From: Burkholderiaceae bacterium
GTDB taxonomy: Bacteria > Pseudomonadota > Gammaproteobacteria > Burkholderiales > Burkholderiaceae_B
Reading direction: 5' to 3'
Assembly (NCBI GenBank): GCA_004322135.1
Contig: SCSG01000035.1
Span: forward strand, 1 to 52,611
DNA length: 52,611 nt
Each line of letters begins with the position of its first letter. Within the stretch, counting starts at the first letter, position 1. Under the pieces are notes generated by a model. That model searched no databases. It was not told the origin of the DNA and saw nothing but the letters and a program-made list of their open reading frames with translations. Below are positions 1 to 8,277 of this stretch, one piece after another. Both the position numbers and the translations under genes were made by a program.

Positions 1-66
1 AATGCAACGTATACTGGTTGCATATTCAGGTTTCGACTCATCATTTAACAAGAGAGGAAGATAAAA
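1..66 (+). promoter_or_regulatory. ahpC upstream region with a 7-bp dyad
   Basis: The window opens inside the region upstream of ahpC. Positions 2-8 (ATGCAAC) and 17-23 (GTTGCAT) form a perfect inverted repeat with an 8-bp spacer. A -10-like CATATT lies at 21-26, so a protein bound to the dyad would cover the presumed promoter. A purine-rich ribosome binding site (AGAGAGGAAG) sits at 51-60, ahead of the GTG start at 67. The spacing does not match the four-part ATAG/CTAT pattern of OxyR. The -35 region may lie outside the window, so the promoter itself is only suggested. Confidence 0.35.
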
Positions 67-630
67 GTGTCTTTAATCAACACGGAAATTAAACCATTTA
101 AAGCAACTGCTTACCATAATGGCAAGTTTGTCCCCGTCAGTGAACAATCGCTGAAGGGCAAATGGTCAGTTCTGGTTTTTTACCCTGCCGACTTTACGTT
201 TGTTTGCCCCACCGAGCTGGAAGATCTGGCCGATCATTACGCCGAGTTCCAGAAATTGGGTATCGAGGTTTACAGCGTGTCGTGCGATACGCATTTCTCA
301 CACAAGGCCTGGCACGATACGTCGGATGCCATTCGCAAGGTCAAGTACCCCATGATCGGGGATCCTACCCAGGTCCTGGCCAGGAATTTCGGCGTCCTCA
401 TCGAAGAAGAGGGCATGGCGCTGCGTGGCACGTTCGTCATCGACCCCGAGGGCAAGATCAAGGTCCTGGAAGTTCAGGACAACGGCATTGGCCGCGACGC
501 CGCCGAGCTCCTGCGCAAGGTCAGGGCCGCACAATATGTTGCAACCCATCCGGGCGAGGTTTGCCCCGCCAAGTGGGAAGAGGGTGACGAGACGTTGACC
601 CCTTCGTTGGAACTGGTTGGCAAGATCTGA
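67..630 (+). CDS. ahpC: Alkyl hydroperoxide reductase subunit C (peroxiredoxin)
   Basis: This 187-residue typical 2-Cys peroxiredoxin reduces hydrogen peroxide, organic hydroperoxides and peroxynitrite in the cytoplasm. The peroxidatic cysteine is C47 in FVCPTE and the resolving cysteine is C166 in GEVCPAKW, the same numbering as the E. coli enzyme. Length is normal for the AhpC family. The start is a GTG at 67 preceded by an AGGAAG ribosome binding site; the overlapping longer frames are shadows. Its reductase, ahpF, follows 151 bases downstream on the same strand, so the two probably form the classic peroxide-scavenging pair, with stem-loops between them that could make ahpC the more abundant product. 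Assignment is secure. Confidence 0.97.
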   Translation: MSLINTEIKPFKATAYHNGKFVPVSEQSLKGKWSVLVFYPADFTFVCPTELEDLADHYAEFQKLGIEVYSVSCDTHFSHKAWHDTSDAIRKVKYPMIGDPTQVLARNFGVLIEEEGMALRGTFVIDPEGKIKVLEVQDNGIGRDAAELLRKVRAAQYVATHPGEVCPAKWEEGDETLTPSLELVGKI

Positions 631-643
631 CGCAATGCTCGTT

Positions 644-662
644 GGCCGGCCATAAGCCGGCC
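644..662 (+). terminator. Stem-loop between ahpC and ahpF (possible attenuator)
   Basis: GGCCGGC (644-650) and GCCGGCC (656-662) make a perfect 7-bp GC stem with a CATAA loop, 14 bases after the ahpC stop. No T-run follows, so it is not a textbook terminator. A second small stem (CCGGG 680-684, CCCGG 692-696) follows. Stable structures here could protect the ahpC message or partly stop transcription before ahpF; that role is inference. Confidence 0.45.
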
Positions 663-781
663 TTGCGGCGCGTTGTTGTCCGGGTTACGAGCCCGGGCAA
701 TTCGCTTTCGGAAGGCACTGAACAATCCGCCTTGCGCTGGTACGTTCAATGCCTTTCGCCACACTTCACAAGAGGAATGTC

Positions 782-2368
782 ATGTTGGATACTACCCTTA
801 AGACTCAGTTGAAGTCGTATCTGGAAAAAATCACCCAGCCGATCGAGATTGTTGCCTGGCTGGACGAAAGCCCCAAGTCGCACGAATTGCAGGGGCTTTT
901 GCAGGAAATTTCGGGGCTGTCTGACAACATAACGTTGACTGAAAGTCGTGATGCGTCGGACCGCAGGCCCGCGTTCAGCATTAATCGCCCCGGTACGGAT
1001 GTAGGCGTTAAGTTCGCCGGAATTCCCATGGGGCACGAGTTTACGTCGCTGGTCCTGGCGCTGTTGCAGGTTGGTGGGCACCCCGTCAAGCTGGATGAGG
1101 CGGTCATCGAGCAGGTCCGCAACCTCGAAGGCGACTACCAGTTCGAGACTTATTTTTCATTGTCCTGCCAAAATTGCCCCGATGTTGTCCAGGCGCTCAA
1201 TGCAATGTCCGTCATTAACCCACGTATTCGTCACGTGGCGATCGATGGCGCGCTTTACCAGGACGAAGTCGAGCAGCGCGAGATCATGTCGGTGCCGACT
1301 GTTTATCTCAATGGCGAGATCTTCGGCCAGGGTCGTTCGGGCGTTGAAGAAATTCTTGCCAAGCTGGATACCAGCGCAAGCGGCCGCAAGGCCGATGAGC
1401 TTAGCGCCAAAGAACCGTTTGACGTGCTTGTCGTGGGTGGCGGTCCAGCCGGTGCGGCGGCGGCGGTTTACGCGGCCCGCAAAGGCATACGCACCGGCGT
1501 CTTGGCGGAACGCTTTGGTGGCCAGGTCCTTGACACCATGGCCATTGAGAATTTCATCTCCGTCAAGGAAACCGACGGCCCCAAGTTTGCAGCGGCTCTT
1601 GAAGAGCACGTCCGGGCCTACGATGTCGACATCATGAATCTGCAGCAGGCAGAAGAACTTGTACCGGGAAGGCTTATTGAAGTCCGGCTGGCCAATGGGG
1701 GCACACTTAAAAGCAGGACCGTCGTCCTGTCGACCGGAGCTCGCTGGCGCAAGATCAACGTGCCGGGTGAGGAACGATATCGCAACAATGGTGTTGCCTA
1801 TTGCCCGCATTGCGACGGCCCGCTCTACAAGGGCAAGCGTGTGGCAGTTGTAGGTGGTGGCAACTCAGGTGCTGAAGCCGCCATTGATCTGGCTGGACTC
1901 GTGCAGCACGTGACGCTTATCGAATATGACCATGCTTTGCGTGCTGATGAGATTCTGCAGCGCAAGTTGCGCAGCCTTGGCAACGTTACGGTCGTCACTT
2001 CGGCTTCAACTACCGAGATCCTTGGCGATGACAAGAAGGTAATTGGTCTTGTCTATAAAGACCGCAATACCGGTGCACTCAGGCAGATCGATCTGGAAGG
2101 CGTGTTCATTCAGATTGGCCTGGTTCCCAACACCGAATGGCTCAAGGGAACTATAGCCCTGTCGCGCTTTGGCGAGATCGAGGTGGATGCAAGAGGGCAG
2201 ACATCCATACCGGGCGTATTTGCGGCTGGCGACGCAACGACGGTGCCTCATAAGCAGATTGTCATTGCGGCAGGCGACGGTGCCAAAGCGGCGCTGAGTG
2301 CTTTCGATTATCTCATCCGCGATTCTGTGGCGGACGAGGTTGCCGTCACCGAAACGGCTGCTGCCTAG
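782..2368 (+). CDS. ahpF: Alkyl hydroperoxide reductase subunit F
   Basis: This 528-residue FAD- and NADH-dependent disulfide reductase reloads AhpC with electrons. The N-terminal glutaredoxin-like tandem domain carries the C129-QN-C132 disulfide, at the same positions as in E. coli. [21 protein letters not shown] fold then follows, the redox-active C341-PH-C344 motif, a second [17 protein letters not shown](P)H fold, and the [15 protein letters not shown] motif near the C-terminus. The frame stays open upstream to 749, but the ATG at 782 has an AGAGGAA site directly before it and matches the family's usual start. Gene order ahpC-ahpF is the common one. Confidence 0.97.
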   Translation: MLDTTLKTQLKSYLEKITQPIEIVAWLDESPKSHELQGLLQEISGLSDNITLTESRDASDRRPAFSINRPGTDVGVKFAGIPMGHEFTSLVLALLQVGGHPVKLDEAVIEQVRNLEGDYQFETYFSLSCQNCPDVVQALNAMSVINPRIRHVAIDGALYQDEVEQREIMSVPTVYLNGEIFGQGRSGVEEILAKLDTSASGRKADELSAKEPFDVLVVGGGPAGAAAAVYAARKGIRTGVLAERFGGQVLDTMAIENFISVKETDGPKFAAALEEHVRAYDVDIMNLQQAEELVPGRLIEVRLANGGTLKSRTVVLSTGARWRKINVPGEERYRNNGVAYCPHCDGPLYKGKRVAVVGGGNSGAEAAIDLAGLVQHVTLIEYDHALRADEILQRKLRSLGNVTVVTSASTTEILGDDKKVIGLVYKDRNTGALRQIDLEGVFIQIGLVPNTEWLKGTIALSRFGEIEVDARGQTSIPGVFAAGDATTVPHKQIVIAAGDGAKAALSAFDYLIRDSVADEVAVTETAAA

Positions 2369-2397
2369 GTCGTTGCCCGAGTCCGGTGCCGTTTGAG

Positions 2398-2435
2398 CGG
2401 CACACGCCGCAGGCTCAAGCCCGCAGCGTGTGCCG
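2398..2435 (+). terminator. Hairpin downstream of ahpF
   Basis: CGGCACACGC (2398-2407) and GCGTGTGCCG (2426-2435) form a perfect 10-bp stem 30 bases after the ahpF stop. The next bases (TTCGGCG) are not T-rich, so this could be a weak intrinsic terminator or a 3'-end stabilising stem. Confidence 0.5.
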
Positions 2436-2511
2436 TTCGGCGTTATTATGTGCGCTTGCCAAGCGCGGCTAAATCCCAAGCGCCCGGCTGGCCTTTTTAA
2501 GAGTGGTCGCT

Positions 2512-3519
2512 ATGCCATCATATGGTTGGCAAAAACCTGCTGCCCTGGTGCGGCTTGGTGTTCAGGCGTGGTTGATCTTGATGCTGCTTTGTGCAGGCGG
2601 CCTGGTGGCACTGTCGCCCACAAGCGCTGTCGCGGCAGACGTTGCTTCCGCGCCCGCCAATATGGATACGGTGCTGGACGCGGCGCGCGCGCAGATCGAC
2701 AAGCTGCAGAAACGGTTGAGCGGGCACAGCAGTGCGGCGCTTACCGATGAGCAGCTGGCGCAGTTGCGAACCTCGGCCCTCAGCGTCCAATCCAGTGCCA
2801 ATGACGCGGCGGCGGCGATTGCGCCTCAGTTGAGCGGCGTACAGGCCCGAGCCGCAGAACTCGGCAAACCTGTACCCGGTGCGCATGAAGCGCCAGATTT
2901 GGTCGAACAGCGTCGTCAGCTTGCCAAAAGTCAGACCAACCTCGACTCACAACTGAAGCTGGCACGTCTGATCTCCGTCGAGGCTGGTCAGATCGTTGAG
3001 CAGTCAGTCAAACTCAGGCGCTCTCAGTTCCAGGCCCAGATGGGGTCGCGTACTGCGTCCATTTTCAGTCGCACCTTCTGGAGAGAATTGGCGGCGGAAT
3101 GGCCACGAGATGCGAATCGGCTTGACCCGGTAGCGGCTGAGGTTCTGGCATTGCCTGACGTGGTCCCAGCGTTTGCGTTGACGTTTCTTCTGGTGGCCAC
3201 CGTGCTGGTGTTGTGGCTTTACGGGCGGGTTCGAGTGGGCTTGTTGCGCCTGACTGCGGCCTGGGTTGCTCCTGGCCGGTTACGGCGTTCGCTGCACGCC
3301 GTCGCAGGCGTTTTGCTTGCCGCGCTGACCCCCGCATTTATTGTCTGGATGTGGCAGGCTGGTATCGTTCGTTACGGGGGGGGGCGATGTATCTGCTGTC
3401 CTGGCCGGGTTGTTGGGGGACTTGATTGGTGCCGCAACCTTTGGTGGCCTGTTTGTGGGCCTGGGCCATGCGTTGCTCGAAGTGGATCGTCCGTCGTGGC
3501 GGCTAACATCGCTTTCTGA
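2512..3519 (+). CDS. Mechanosensitive channel (MscS family, DUF3772 type), N-terminal part before a frameshift
   Basis: This is the first part of a large MscS-type channel gene. It has a signal peptide ending near SAVAA-D, then a periplasmic helical region rich in Ala and Gln (about residues 40-190) resembling the DUF3772 domain found ahead of large MscS proteins, then the first membrane segments. At the nine-G run (3376-3384) the frame leaves the protein and reaches a stop at 3519, after roughly 45 unrelated residues. Reading with eight G would join it to the following frame and give a protein of about 824 residues, a usual size for this class. ATG 2512 is preferred over GTG 2503 because AAGAG lies at a suitable distance. 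As written, the product lacks the pore. Confidence 0.8.
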   Translation: MPSYGWQKPAALVRLGVQAWLILMLLCAGGLVALSPTSAVAADVASAPANMDTVLDAARAQIDKLQKRLSGHSSAALTDEQLAQLRTSALSVQSSANDAAAAIAPQLSGVQARAAELGKPVPGAHEAPDLVEQRRQLAKSQTNLDSQLKLARLISVEAGQIVEQSVKLRRSQFQAQMGSRTASIFSRTFWRELAAEWPRDANRLDPVAAEVLALPDVVPAFALTFLLVATVLVLWLYGRVRVGLLRLTAAWVAPGRLRRSLHAVAGVLLAALTPAFIVWMWQAGIVRYGGGRCICCPGRVVGGLDWCRNLWWPVCGPGPCVARSGSSVVAANIAF

Positions 3520-4987
3520 TACGGTGGCGAACCGCCTGTCCTGGGCGCCTTGGGGGCTTGCTATCCCGGTCGTTGCCAGCTGGATGCTGCGGCGCTTGGC
3601 GTCATTGGCCAACATCAGCCTTGCATCTTCTGTTGCTGTTGACTGCGTGATGTCGCTCGTGATTGGTGTGGTCATGGTGGCTGTTTTGCGCGGGTTGCAG
3701 CATGCACCCACCCCGACGGATGAAAAGCCGGTGTCGGGTGCGCGGCGTCCACCGCCCTTTTGGGCGACGGTTCTCGTGGTACTGGTGTGGACCGCGCTGA
3801 TAATAGCCGTGGTGAGCTTGCTGATTGGGTACGTTGCACTGGGCAGTTTCATAATCCGGCAACTGATGTGGAGTTTGCTGGTCCTGGCCGTCGCCTACTT
3901 GTTGTCGGCCTTGATTGATGATGGTTTCGTGGCGTTGCTGCATGCGGTCCAGCGTCACGACGGGCAGGGGGATTTGGCCCATTCGACAGCAATGCGCGTA
4001 CGCAGCCAGGCCACAGTTTTGCTGTCGGCGCTTTGCCGGCTTGCGGTTTACGCACTGGCGCTCATAATGCTCATGGCGCCGTTTGGCGAAGGCCCCGAGG
4101 AATGGGCGCGGCGCGCCGAATACCTTTATCGGGGCATTGCCATCGGCGAAATGCAGATCCGCCCGACTTCGGTCCTGTTGTCCGTGGTGGTTCTGGTGTT
4201 GGGAGTGATCGTTGTCAGGCTGCTCAAAGGCTGGCTCTCTGACCGCTTTCTGCCGACGACCAGTCTGGATCCCGGCATGCGCCTTTCCACCACAACGTTG
4301 TTTGGCTACGTTGGGTATGTAATCGTGGTGGCATTGGCCATGACGGCAGCGGGTATGGGCCTGGAACGCGTTGCCTGGGTGGCCAGCGCGCTGTCCGTTG
4401 GTATTGGCTTCGGGTTGCAGGCGGTTGTGCAGAATTTTGTATCGGGACTTATTCTGCTTGCCGAACGTCCCGTCAAAGTGGGGGACTGGGTGTCGTTAGG
4501 AGATGTGGAAGGCGACATCCGGCGCATCAACGTGCGGGCCACGGAAATTCAGATGGGCGACCGTTCCACCGTCATTGTCCCGAATTCGGAGTTCATCACC
4601 AAGGTGGTGCGCAATGTCACCCGCGCCAGCCCACTTGGGCGCGTGCAGTTTGTGGTGGTGTTGCCCACGTCCACTGATCCGGAGCAGGCCCTGAATGTGA
4701 TGCTTGCGATCCTGAAGGAGAACCACGATATCCTGGACGTGCCCGAACCCAGTGTGCTGATGGACGGCATCAGCGCCGGTGGATTGGCGTTCAGGGTAAC
4801 GGGTTATGTGAGTTCACCCCGTCTGGTGGGCGCGGTGCGCAGCGATCTGCTGTTCGCGGTGTTGAAGGCGTTGAAGGCCGCGGGGATGCCTCTGGTGACG
4901 CCGTCGTCGATCATTGTCACCAGCGCGGCAGGGAGCGTCAAACAAGGCATTCCCACTGACGGTTCTGCCACAGACCGGGGGGCATAA
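3341..4987 (+). CDS. Mechanosensitive channel (MscS family), pore and cytoplasmic part after the frameshift
   Basis: This frame carries the remaining membrane helices and the MscS core. The diagnostic stretch is near 4400-4490: GIGFGLQAVVQNFVSG (pore helix TM3) followed by LLAERPVKVGDWV (start of the beta domain). The soluble part continues through VIVPNSEFITKVVRN and ends with a polar tail. MscS channels open under membrane tension and release solutes on osmotic downshift; the large multi-helix versions are thought to tune the response. No convincing start lies at the beginning of this frame (it opens with TTG and has no ribosome binding site), so it is probably the continuation of the gene beginning at 2512. 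Confidence 0.85.
   Translation: MSGCGRLVSFVTGGGDVSAVLAGLLGDLIGAATFGGLFVGLGHALLEVDRPSWRLTSLSDTVANRLSWAPWGLAIPVVASWMLRRLASLANISLASSVAVDCVMSLVIGVVMVAVLRGLQHAPTPTDEKPVSGARRPPPFWATVLVVLVWTALIIAVVSLLIGYVALGSFIIRQLMWSLLVLAVAYLLSALIDDGFVALLHAVQRHDGQGDLAHSTAMRVRSQATVLLSALCRLAVYALALIMLMAPFGEGPEEWARRAEYLYRGIAIGEMQIRPTSVLLSVVVLVLGVIVVRLLKGWLSDRFLPTTSLDPGMRLSTTTLFGYVGYVIVVALAMTAAGMGLERVAWVASALSVGIGFGLQAVVQNFVSGLILLAERPVKVGDWVSLGDVEGDIRRINVRATEIQMGDRSTVIVPNSEFITKVVRNVTRASPLGRVQFVVVLPTSTDPEQALNVMLAILKENHDILDVPEPSVLMDGISAGGLAFRVTGYVSSPRLVGAVRSDLLFAVLKALKAAGMPLVTPSSIIVTSAAGSVKQGIPTDGSATDRGA
3376..3384 (+). repeat. Run of nine G at the frameshift in the MscS-type gene
   Basis: Nine consecutive G follow the codons for Arg-Tyr. 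With eight G the reading continues R-Y-G-G-G-D-V-S into the downstream frame; with nine it ends early. Such a tract is a slippage site, so the length could differ between cells (phase variation) or be a base-calling error. The window alone cannot decide. Confidence 0.85.
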
Positions 4988-5015
4988 GCGACGGGGCGCG
5001 TGAAACTCTGATAGT

Positions 5016-5059
5016 CGCATCGCGGGGAGCGTCTGCTCGATTCACCACCCCGCCATGCG
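5016..5059. terminator. Shared hairpin between convergent genes
   Basis: CGCAT-c-GCGGGG (5016-5027) pairs with CCCCGC-c-ATGCG (5048-5059), an 11-bp stem with one C-C mismatch. It fills the 75-base space between the convergent MscS-type gene and the acyl-CoA ligase, so it could end transcripts from both sides. It lacks a T-run on either side. Confidence 0.45.
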
Positions 5060-5062
5060 GTG

Positions 5063-6940
5063 TCAGGCTGCTTCGTCCTTGATGCTGGCGTCTATGGGCA
5101 GTTTCCTCAGTGCCTGCTGTATGCCATGGCGTTGCGGTGTGTCTTTTATGGATATAACGCAGTGCATCGCATGTTTGTCGGGAAAGGTGACCATGCAGGT
5201 GCCGGGCGCATTCAGGGCTGCGGCGATGCCTTGTATTTTTTCGGCGATGGCCATGCGACGCAGGTCCGGCTTGAAAATCTTTCCGACCGGCGTAGTGGGC
5301 ATGGTGCTGAGAATGTAGGCTTTCTTCGGCATGGCAGGCGGCTCGGAAATCCTGGCATGAGCGTCTGCCAGTAATTCTTCGGCGCTTGTGTTTGCTCCGG
5401 GTTTCAGCGTGATGAAGACAACGGGAAGTTCGCCCGCATATTCGTCTGGCTCGCCAACCGCAGCACAGTCAAGCACGTCGGGGTTAGCCAGGAACGCTTC
5501 TTCGATGGCTTGTGGGTCAATGTTGTGACCGCTGCGAATGATCAGGTCTTTGGATCGTCCCGTAATGTAGATCCGTCCTTCGGCGTCCACGTACCCGAGG
5601 TCTCCGGATACAAGCCAGCCGTTTTTTGAGAACGTTCCGGCATTGCGTGATTCGTCGATGTAGCCAGGGCTGATGTGTGGACCACGCACGCATAGAACGC
5701 CTTCCTCGCCCGTTTCACAAAAATTTTCAATGACTGGCTTGACGGATTCGGACAAAGGCACGGCGCGTACCTTCGTATAGGGTAGCGCCAGACCGGCGGA
5801 GCCTGGGGTGCGCGGCATGCCGTCGGGTTCAATGGATACGATGCCCGCACATTCTGTCATCCCGAAGATATTTCGCACGGGTACTTGTGTGCGCTGTTCG
5901 AAATGGGCTGCGATCTCAACTGGCAGGGCGGAACCGCCGGTCAATGCAATCCGGACTCCGCACGTACCTTTGATGTTGTTTTCCTCGTAGCTTTGCGTGA
6001 GGGACGCCAGAGTGGTCGGCACGCAACCTAGATGGGATACGCGGTGCTTGCGGAACAGGGCCCACGCCGAGTGGATGAAATCGCGGTTGCGCATTCCAAG
6101 CATCGTGGGAATGTAGACCGTGCCTTGCACAGCGAGTGCCGCCAGCCCATAGACGAAAGCGCCGGCGACGTGGAATAGCGGGAAGCCATTGAGAAGGATG
6201 TCACCCTTGTGAAAGTGGTAGTAGGGCGCCGCCATACAGCTGGTGTGCAGTTCGTTTGCGTGCGTCTGCCGCAGGATTTTAGGTAGTCCGGTAGTGCCGC
6301 CGGTGTGGAAAATGGCTGCTGTATCCGACGGAGTCAGTGTTTGGCTGAGCTGGTCGATGGGGTCGGCCCGCCGCAGCTGGCTTTGGAATGAACCGGAGAA
6401 GGGGCTGGATTCGTCCGGGTCGATTTCGAGGATGGGACAGTGCAGATTAGCCAGCTTCACTGCCGCCATGACAGAACTTCTGATTTTCAGGTCTTTGGAT
6501 TCGGCCAGCGTGATGACAGCCTTGACACGGCCGGCTTCCAGTAGCTTTGCTACATGTTCGGCACCGAGCAGGTAGTTGATCGGGAAGGCGCAGCCAGCCA
6601 GTTGAGCCGCCCACAGCGCTATGTGGGTTGACGGCATATTGGGTGCCAATATGGCGACAGGATCGTTGCGCTGGACGCCGCACTGCCTGAGCAGGTTGGC
6701 AGCGCGGACAACCTGATCCAGCAGGTCGGCGTAAGTCCATGGCAGTACTGCGCTGTTCAGATCTGCCGTGGTCTGGAACAGCAAGGCCGGCTCATTGGGG
6801 GCGCAGGCCGCAGCGTGGCGCAACAGATCAATGGTGGATGTAAACGGAACGGCTTCGTTGTACGCACGCAGCTCAATAACCCGGATGTCCTCCGGGGTCG
6901 TGATGTCCTGAATGTTCCAGCGACTGGATGTGCCGGTCAT
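5063..6940 (-). CDS. AMP-forming acyl-CoA synthetase
   Basis: This 625-residue member of the acyl-adenylate-forming family activates a carboxylic acid with ATP and CoA. Visible motifs are the phosphate loop IFHTGGTTGLPK, the FGMTE motif (NIFGMTECAG), the YGDLGY-like VSGDLGYVD, the hinge GRSKDLIIRSGHNIDP and the catalytic C-terminal lysine in TPVGKIFKPDLR. A C-terminal extension of about 60 residues follows this lysine. The start at 6940 overlaps the stop of the upstream binding-protein gene in an ATGA, which indicates translational coupling; a start 15 bases earlier is possible. The partner genes suggest it activates the compound the binding protein captures. The substrate cannot be read from sequence: medium-chain, branched or aromatic acids are all possible. 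Confidence 0.9.
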   Translation of the reverse strand: MTGTSSRWNIQDITTPEDIRVIELRAYNEAVPFTSTIDLLRHAAACAPNEPALLFQTTADLNSAVLPWTYADLLDQVVRAANLLRQCGVQRNDPVAILAPNMPSTHIALWAAQLAGCAFPINYLLGAEHVAKLLEAGRVKAVITLAESKDLKIRSSVMAAVKLANLHCPILEIDPDESSPFSGSFQSQLRRADPIDQLSQTLTPSDTAAIFHTGGTTGLPKILRQTHANELHTSCMAAPYYHFHKGDILLNGFPLFHVAGAFVYGLAALAVQGTVYIPTMLGMRNRDFIHSAWALFRKHRVSHLGCVPTTLASLTQSYEENNIKGTCGVRIALTGGSALPVEIAAHFEQRTQVPVRNIFGMTECAGIVSIEPDGMPRTPGSAGLALPYTKVRAVPLSESVKPVIENFCETGEEGVLCVRGPHISPGYIDESRNAGTFSKNGWLVSGDLGYVDAEGRIYITGRSKDLIIRSGHNIDPQAIEEAFLANPDVLDCAAVGEPDEYAGELPVVFITLKPGANTSAEELLADAHARISEPPAMPKKAYILSTMPTTPVGKIFKPDLRRMAIAEKIQGIAAALNAPGTCMVTFPDKHAMHCVISIKDTPQRHGIQQALRKLPIDASIKDEAA

Positions 6941-8112
6941 TGCACGTACTTCCATTTCCCGTCCTTGACCGTAATCATGACCTGCCCACGCGAATCGATG
7001 CCGTTATGGTTTTTGGGGCTCATGTTGAAGACGCCTTCAGGGCTTACGACTTCATGCATGTCTTCCAGTGCATCACGCAGGGCCTGGCGAAATTTCACTG
7101 TGCCGGGCTTGGCGCTTTTGAGTGCAACGGGGACGCTCGCCTGCAGCCAGTTCAGGGCTGTCCATGCTGTCGATCCGAACAACGAGCGGGTGCCCGCGCC
7201 ATACTTTGCTTCGTATTTTGTGACGTATTCGATGCCAGCCTTTTTGGTGGGATCGCTATCGGGCAGCTGCTCGGCGACCAGGACGGGCGGGCCGGCAAAA
7301 AAGGTTCCTTCGACCGATTTGCCGCCAACACGCAGGAAGTCCGCGTTGGCAATGCCGTGAGTCTGGTAGATTTTTCCCTTGTAGCCGCGCTTGACCAGCT
7401 CGGTTTGAGGCAGCACGCCTGGTGTGCCGAAGCTGAATATATAGACGGCATCCGGGTTGGCGGCGATGATGTGCAGGACTTGCGCGGTTACGCTCAGGTC
7501 TTGGGCCCCGTATCGTTCGACAGAGGTTATCTTCAGGCCTTTGGCCGGTGCCTGGGTACTGAATGCCTTGAGGAAGCCCTCGCCGTAGCTGGTGCTGACG
7601 GCGATGATTCCAACAGTCTTGAGATGATTTTTTATCATGTGGGCAATGGCGCGATCTACCGATATTGACTCGGGAGCAGCCATCTTGAATGCCCATTTGC
7701 GCGGGCCTTCTTGTGGCTCGATGATGGCATTTCCGCCACCCAGGGCAATGACAGGTGTCTCGTTGCGCCCGGCGACTTCAACCACCGCGATGGATGGTGG
7801 AGTAATAGAGGATCCGACGATGACGTCCACCTTGTCTTCCGTGATCAGCTTGGTTGCCAGTCTGGAGGCTTCCGTGGGGTCACTGTTGTCGTTGACTTCG
7901 ACGATTTTCAGTTTTTGTCCTGCAATGTGGTCTGGCCACAGTTTCACGGTGTTTGCCGCCGGTTTTCCGAGCGACGCAGCCGGCCCGGTAGTTGACAGGA
8001 TGACGCCGACGGTAACATCGGCCTGCGCAACGCCCGCTGGTCCCATCGTCAGGCCGGCGGCCAGCGCAAGGCCTGACAGGGCGGGTGTCGTAAGGGCTTT
8101 TAGTGTTTTCAT
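6937..8112 (-). CDS. ABC transporter substrate-binding protein (branched-chain amino acid / aromatic acid type)
   Basis: This 391-residue periplasmic binding protein has a signal peptide cut after VAQA, then the type I fold typical of the Leu/Ile/Val-binding family (VTVGVILSTTGPAASLG, then KVDVIVGSS). Members of this group often bind aromatic or other carboxylic acids as well as amino acids. The start at 8112 has AAGGAGA at a good distance; the frame extends further upstream but lacks a signal-peptide start there. No permease or ATPase gene is nearby, so it must use a transporter encoded elsewhere or act as a receptor. It is co-translated with the CoA ligase and divergent from a LuxR-type regulator, with a plausible promoter just upstream. 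Confidence 0.9.
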   Translation of the reverse strand: MKTLKALTTPALSGLALAAGLTMGPAGVAQADVTVGVILSTTGPAASLGKPAANTVKLWPDHIAGQKLKIVEVNDNSDPTEASRLATKLITEDKVDVIVGSSITPPSIAVVEVAGRNETPVIALGGGNAIIEPQEGPRKWAFKMAAPESISVDRAIAHMIKNHLKTVGIIAVSTSYGEGFLKAFSTQAPAKGLKITSVERYGAQDLSVTAQVLHIIAANPDAVYIFSFGTPGVLPQTELVKRGYKGKIYQTHGIANADFLRVGGKSVEGTFFAGPPVLVAEQLPDSDPTKKAGIEYVTKYEAKYGAGTRSLFGSTAWTALNWLQASVPVALKSAKPGTVKFRQALRDALEDMHEVVSPEGVFNMSPKNHNGIDSRGQVMITVKDGKWKYVQ

Positions 8113-8156
8113 GTGGGAGGTCTCCTTGTATAGTGCGTGCTGGGCAGGATGCCGCG

Positions 8157-8184
8157 TTATTATGGACAGTGTTAAGTATGACAA
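8157..8184 (-). promoter_or_regulatory. Candidate promoter of the binding protein-CoA ligase operon
   Basis: Read on the minus strand, TTGTCA (8184-8179) and TAATAA (8162-8157) are separated by 16 bp, a good match to a housekeeping sigma factor promoter. Transcription would begin near 8150, about 40 bases before the ATG at 8112. Confidence 0.5.
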
Positions 8185-8202
8185 AACCGTTTTGGATGGT
8201 CT

Positions 8203-8217
8203 GTCCTCCTAGAGGAC
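8203..8217. promoter_or_regulatory. Palindromic candidate operator between divergent luxR-type gene and binding protein gene
   Basis: GTCCTC-CTA-GAGGAC is a perfect 6-bp dyad. Its centre (8210) lies about 60 bases upstream of the predicted start point of the minus-strand operon, a common position for an activator, and 68 bases before the LuxR-type gene. That the LuxR-type protein binds here is inference. Confidence 0.45.
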
Positions 8218-8277
8218 GACATTTTGTCTCTGTGATGCAAATAATCGACGTGAGATTGGAATTGCAGGGGGTGTGCA

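Noticed and set aside
1-66. OxyR binding site at ahpC
   Set aside because: The ATAG-N7-CTAT pattern is not present; only a different dyad is seen, and part of the upstream region lies outside the window.
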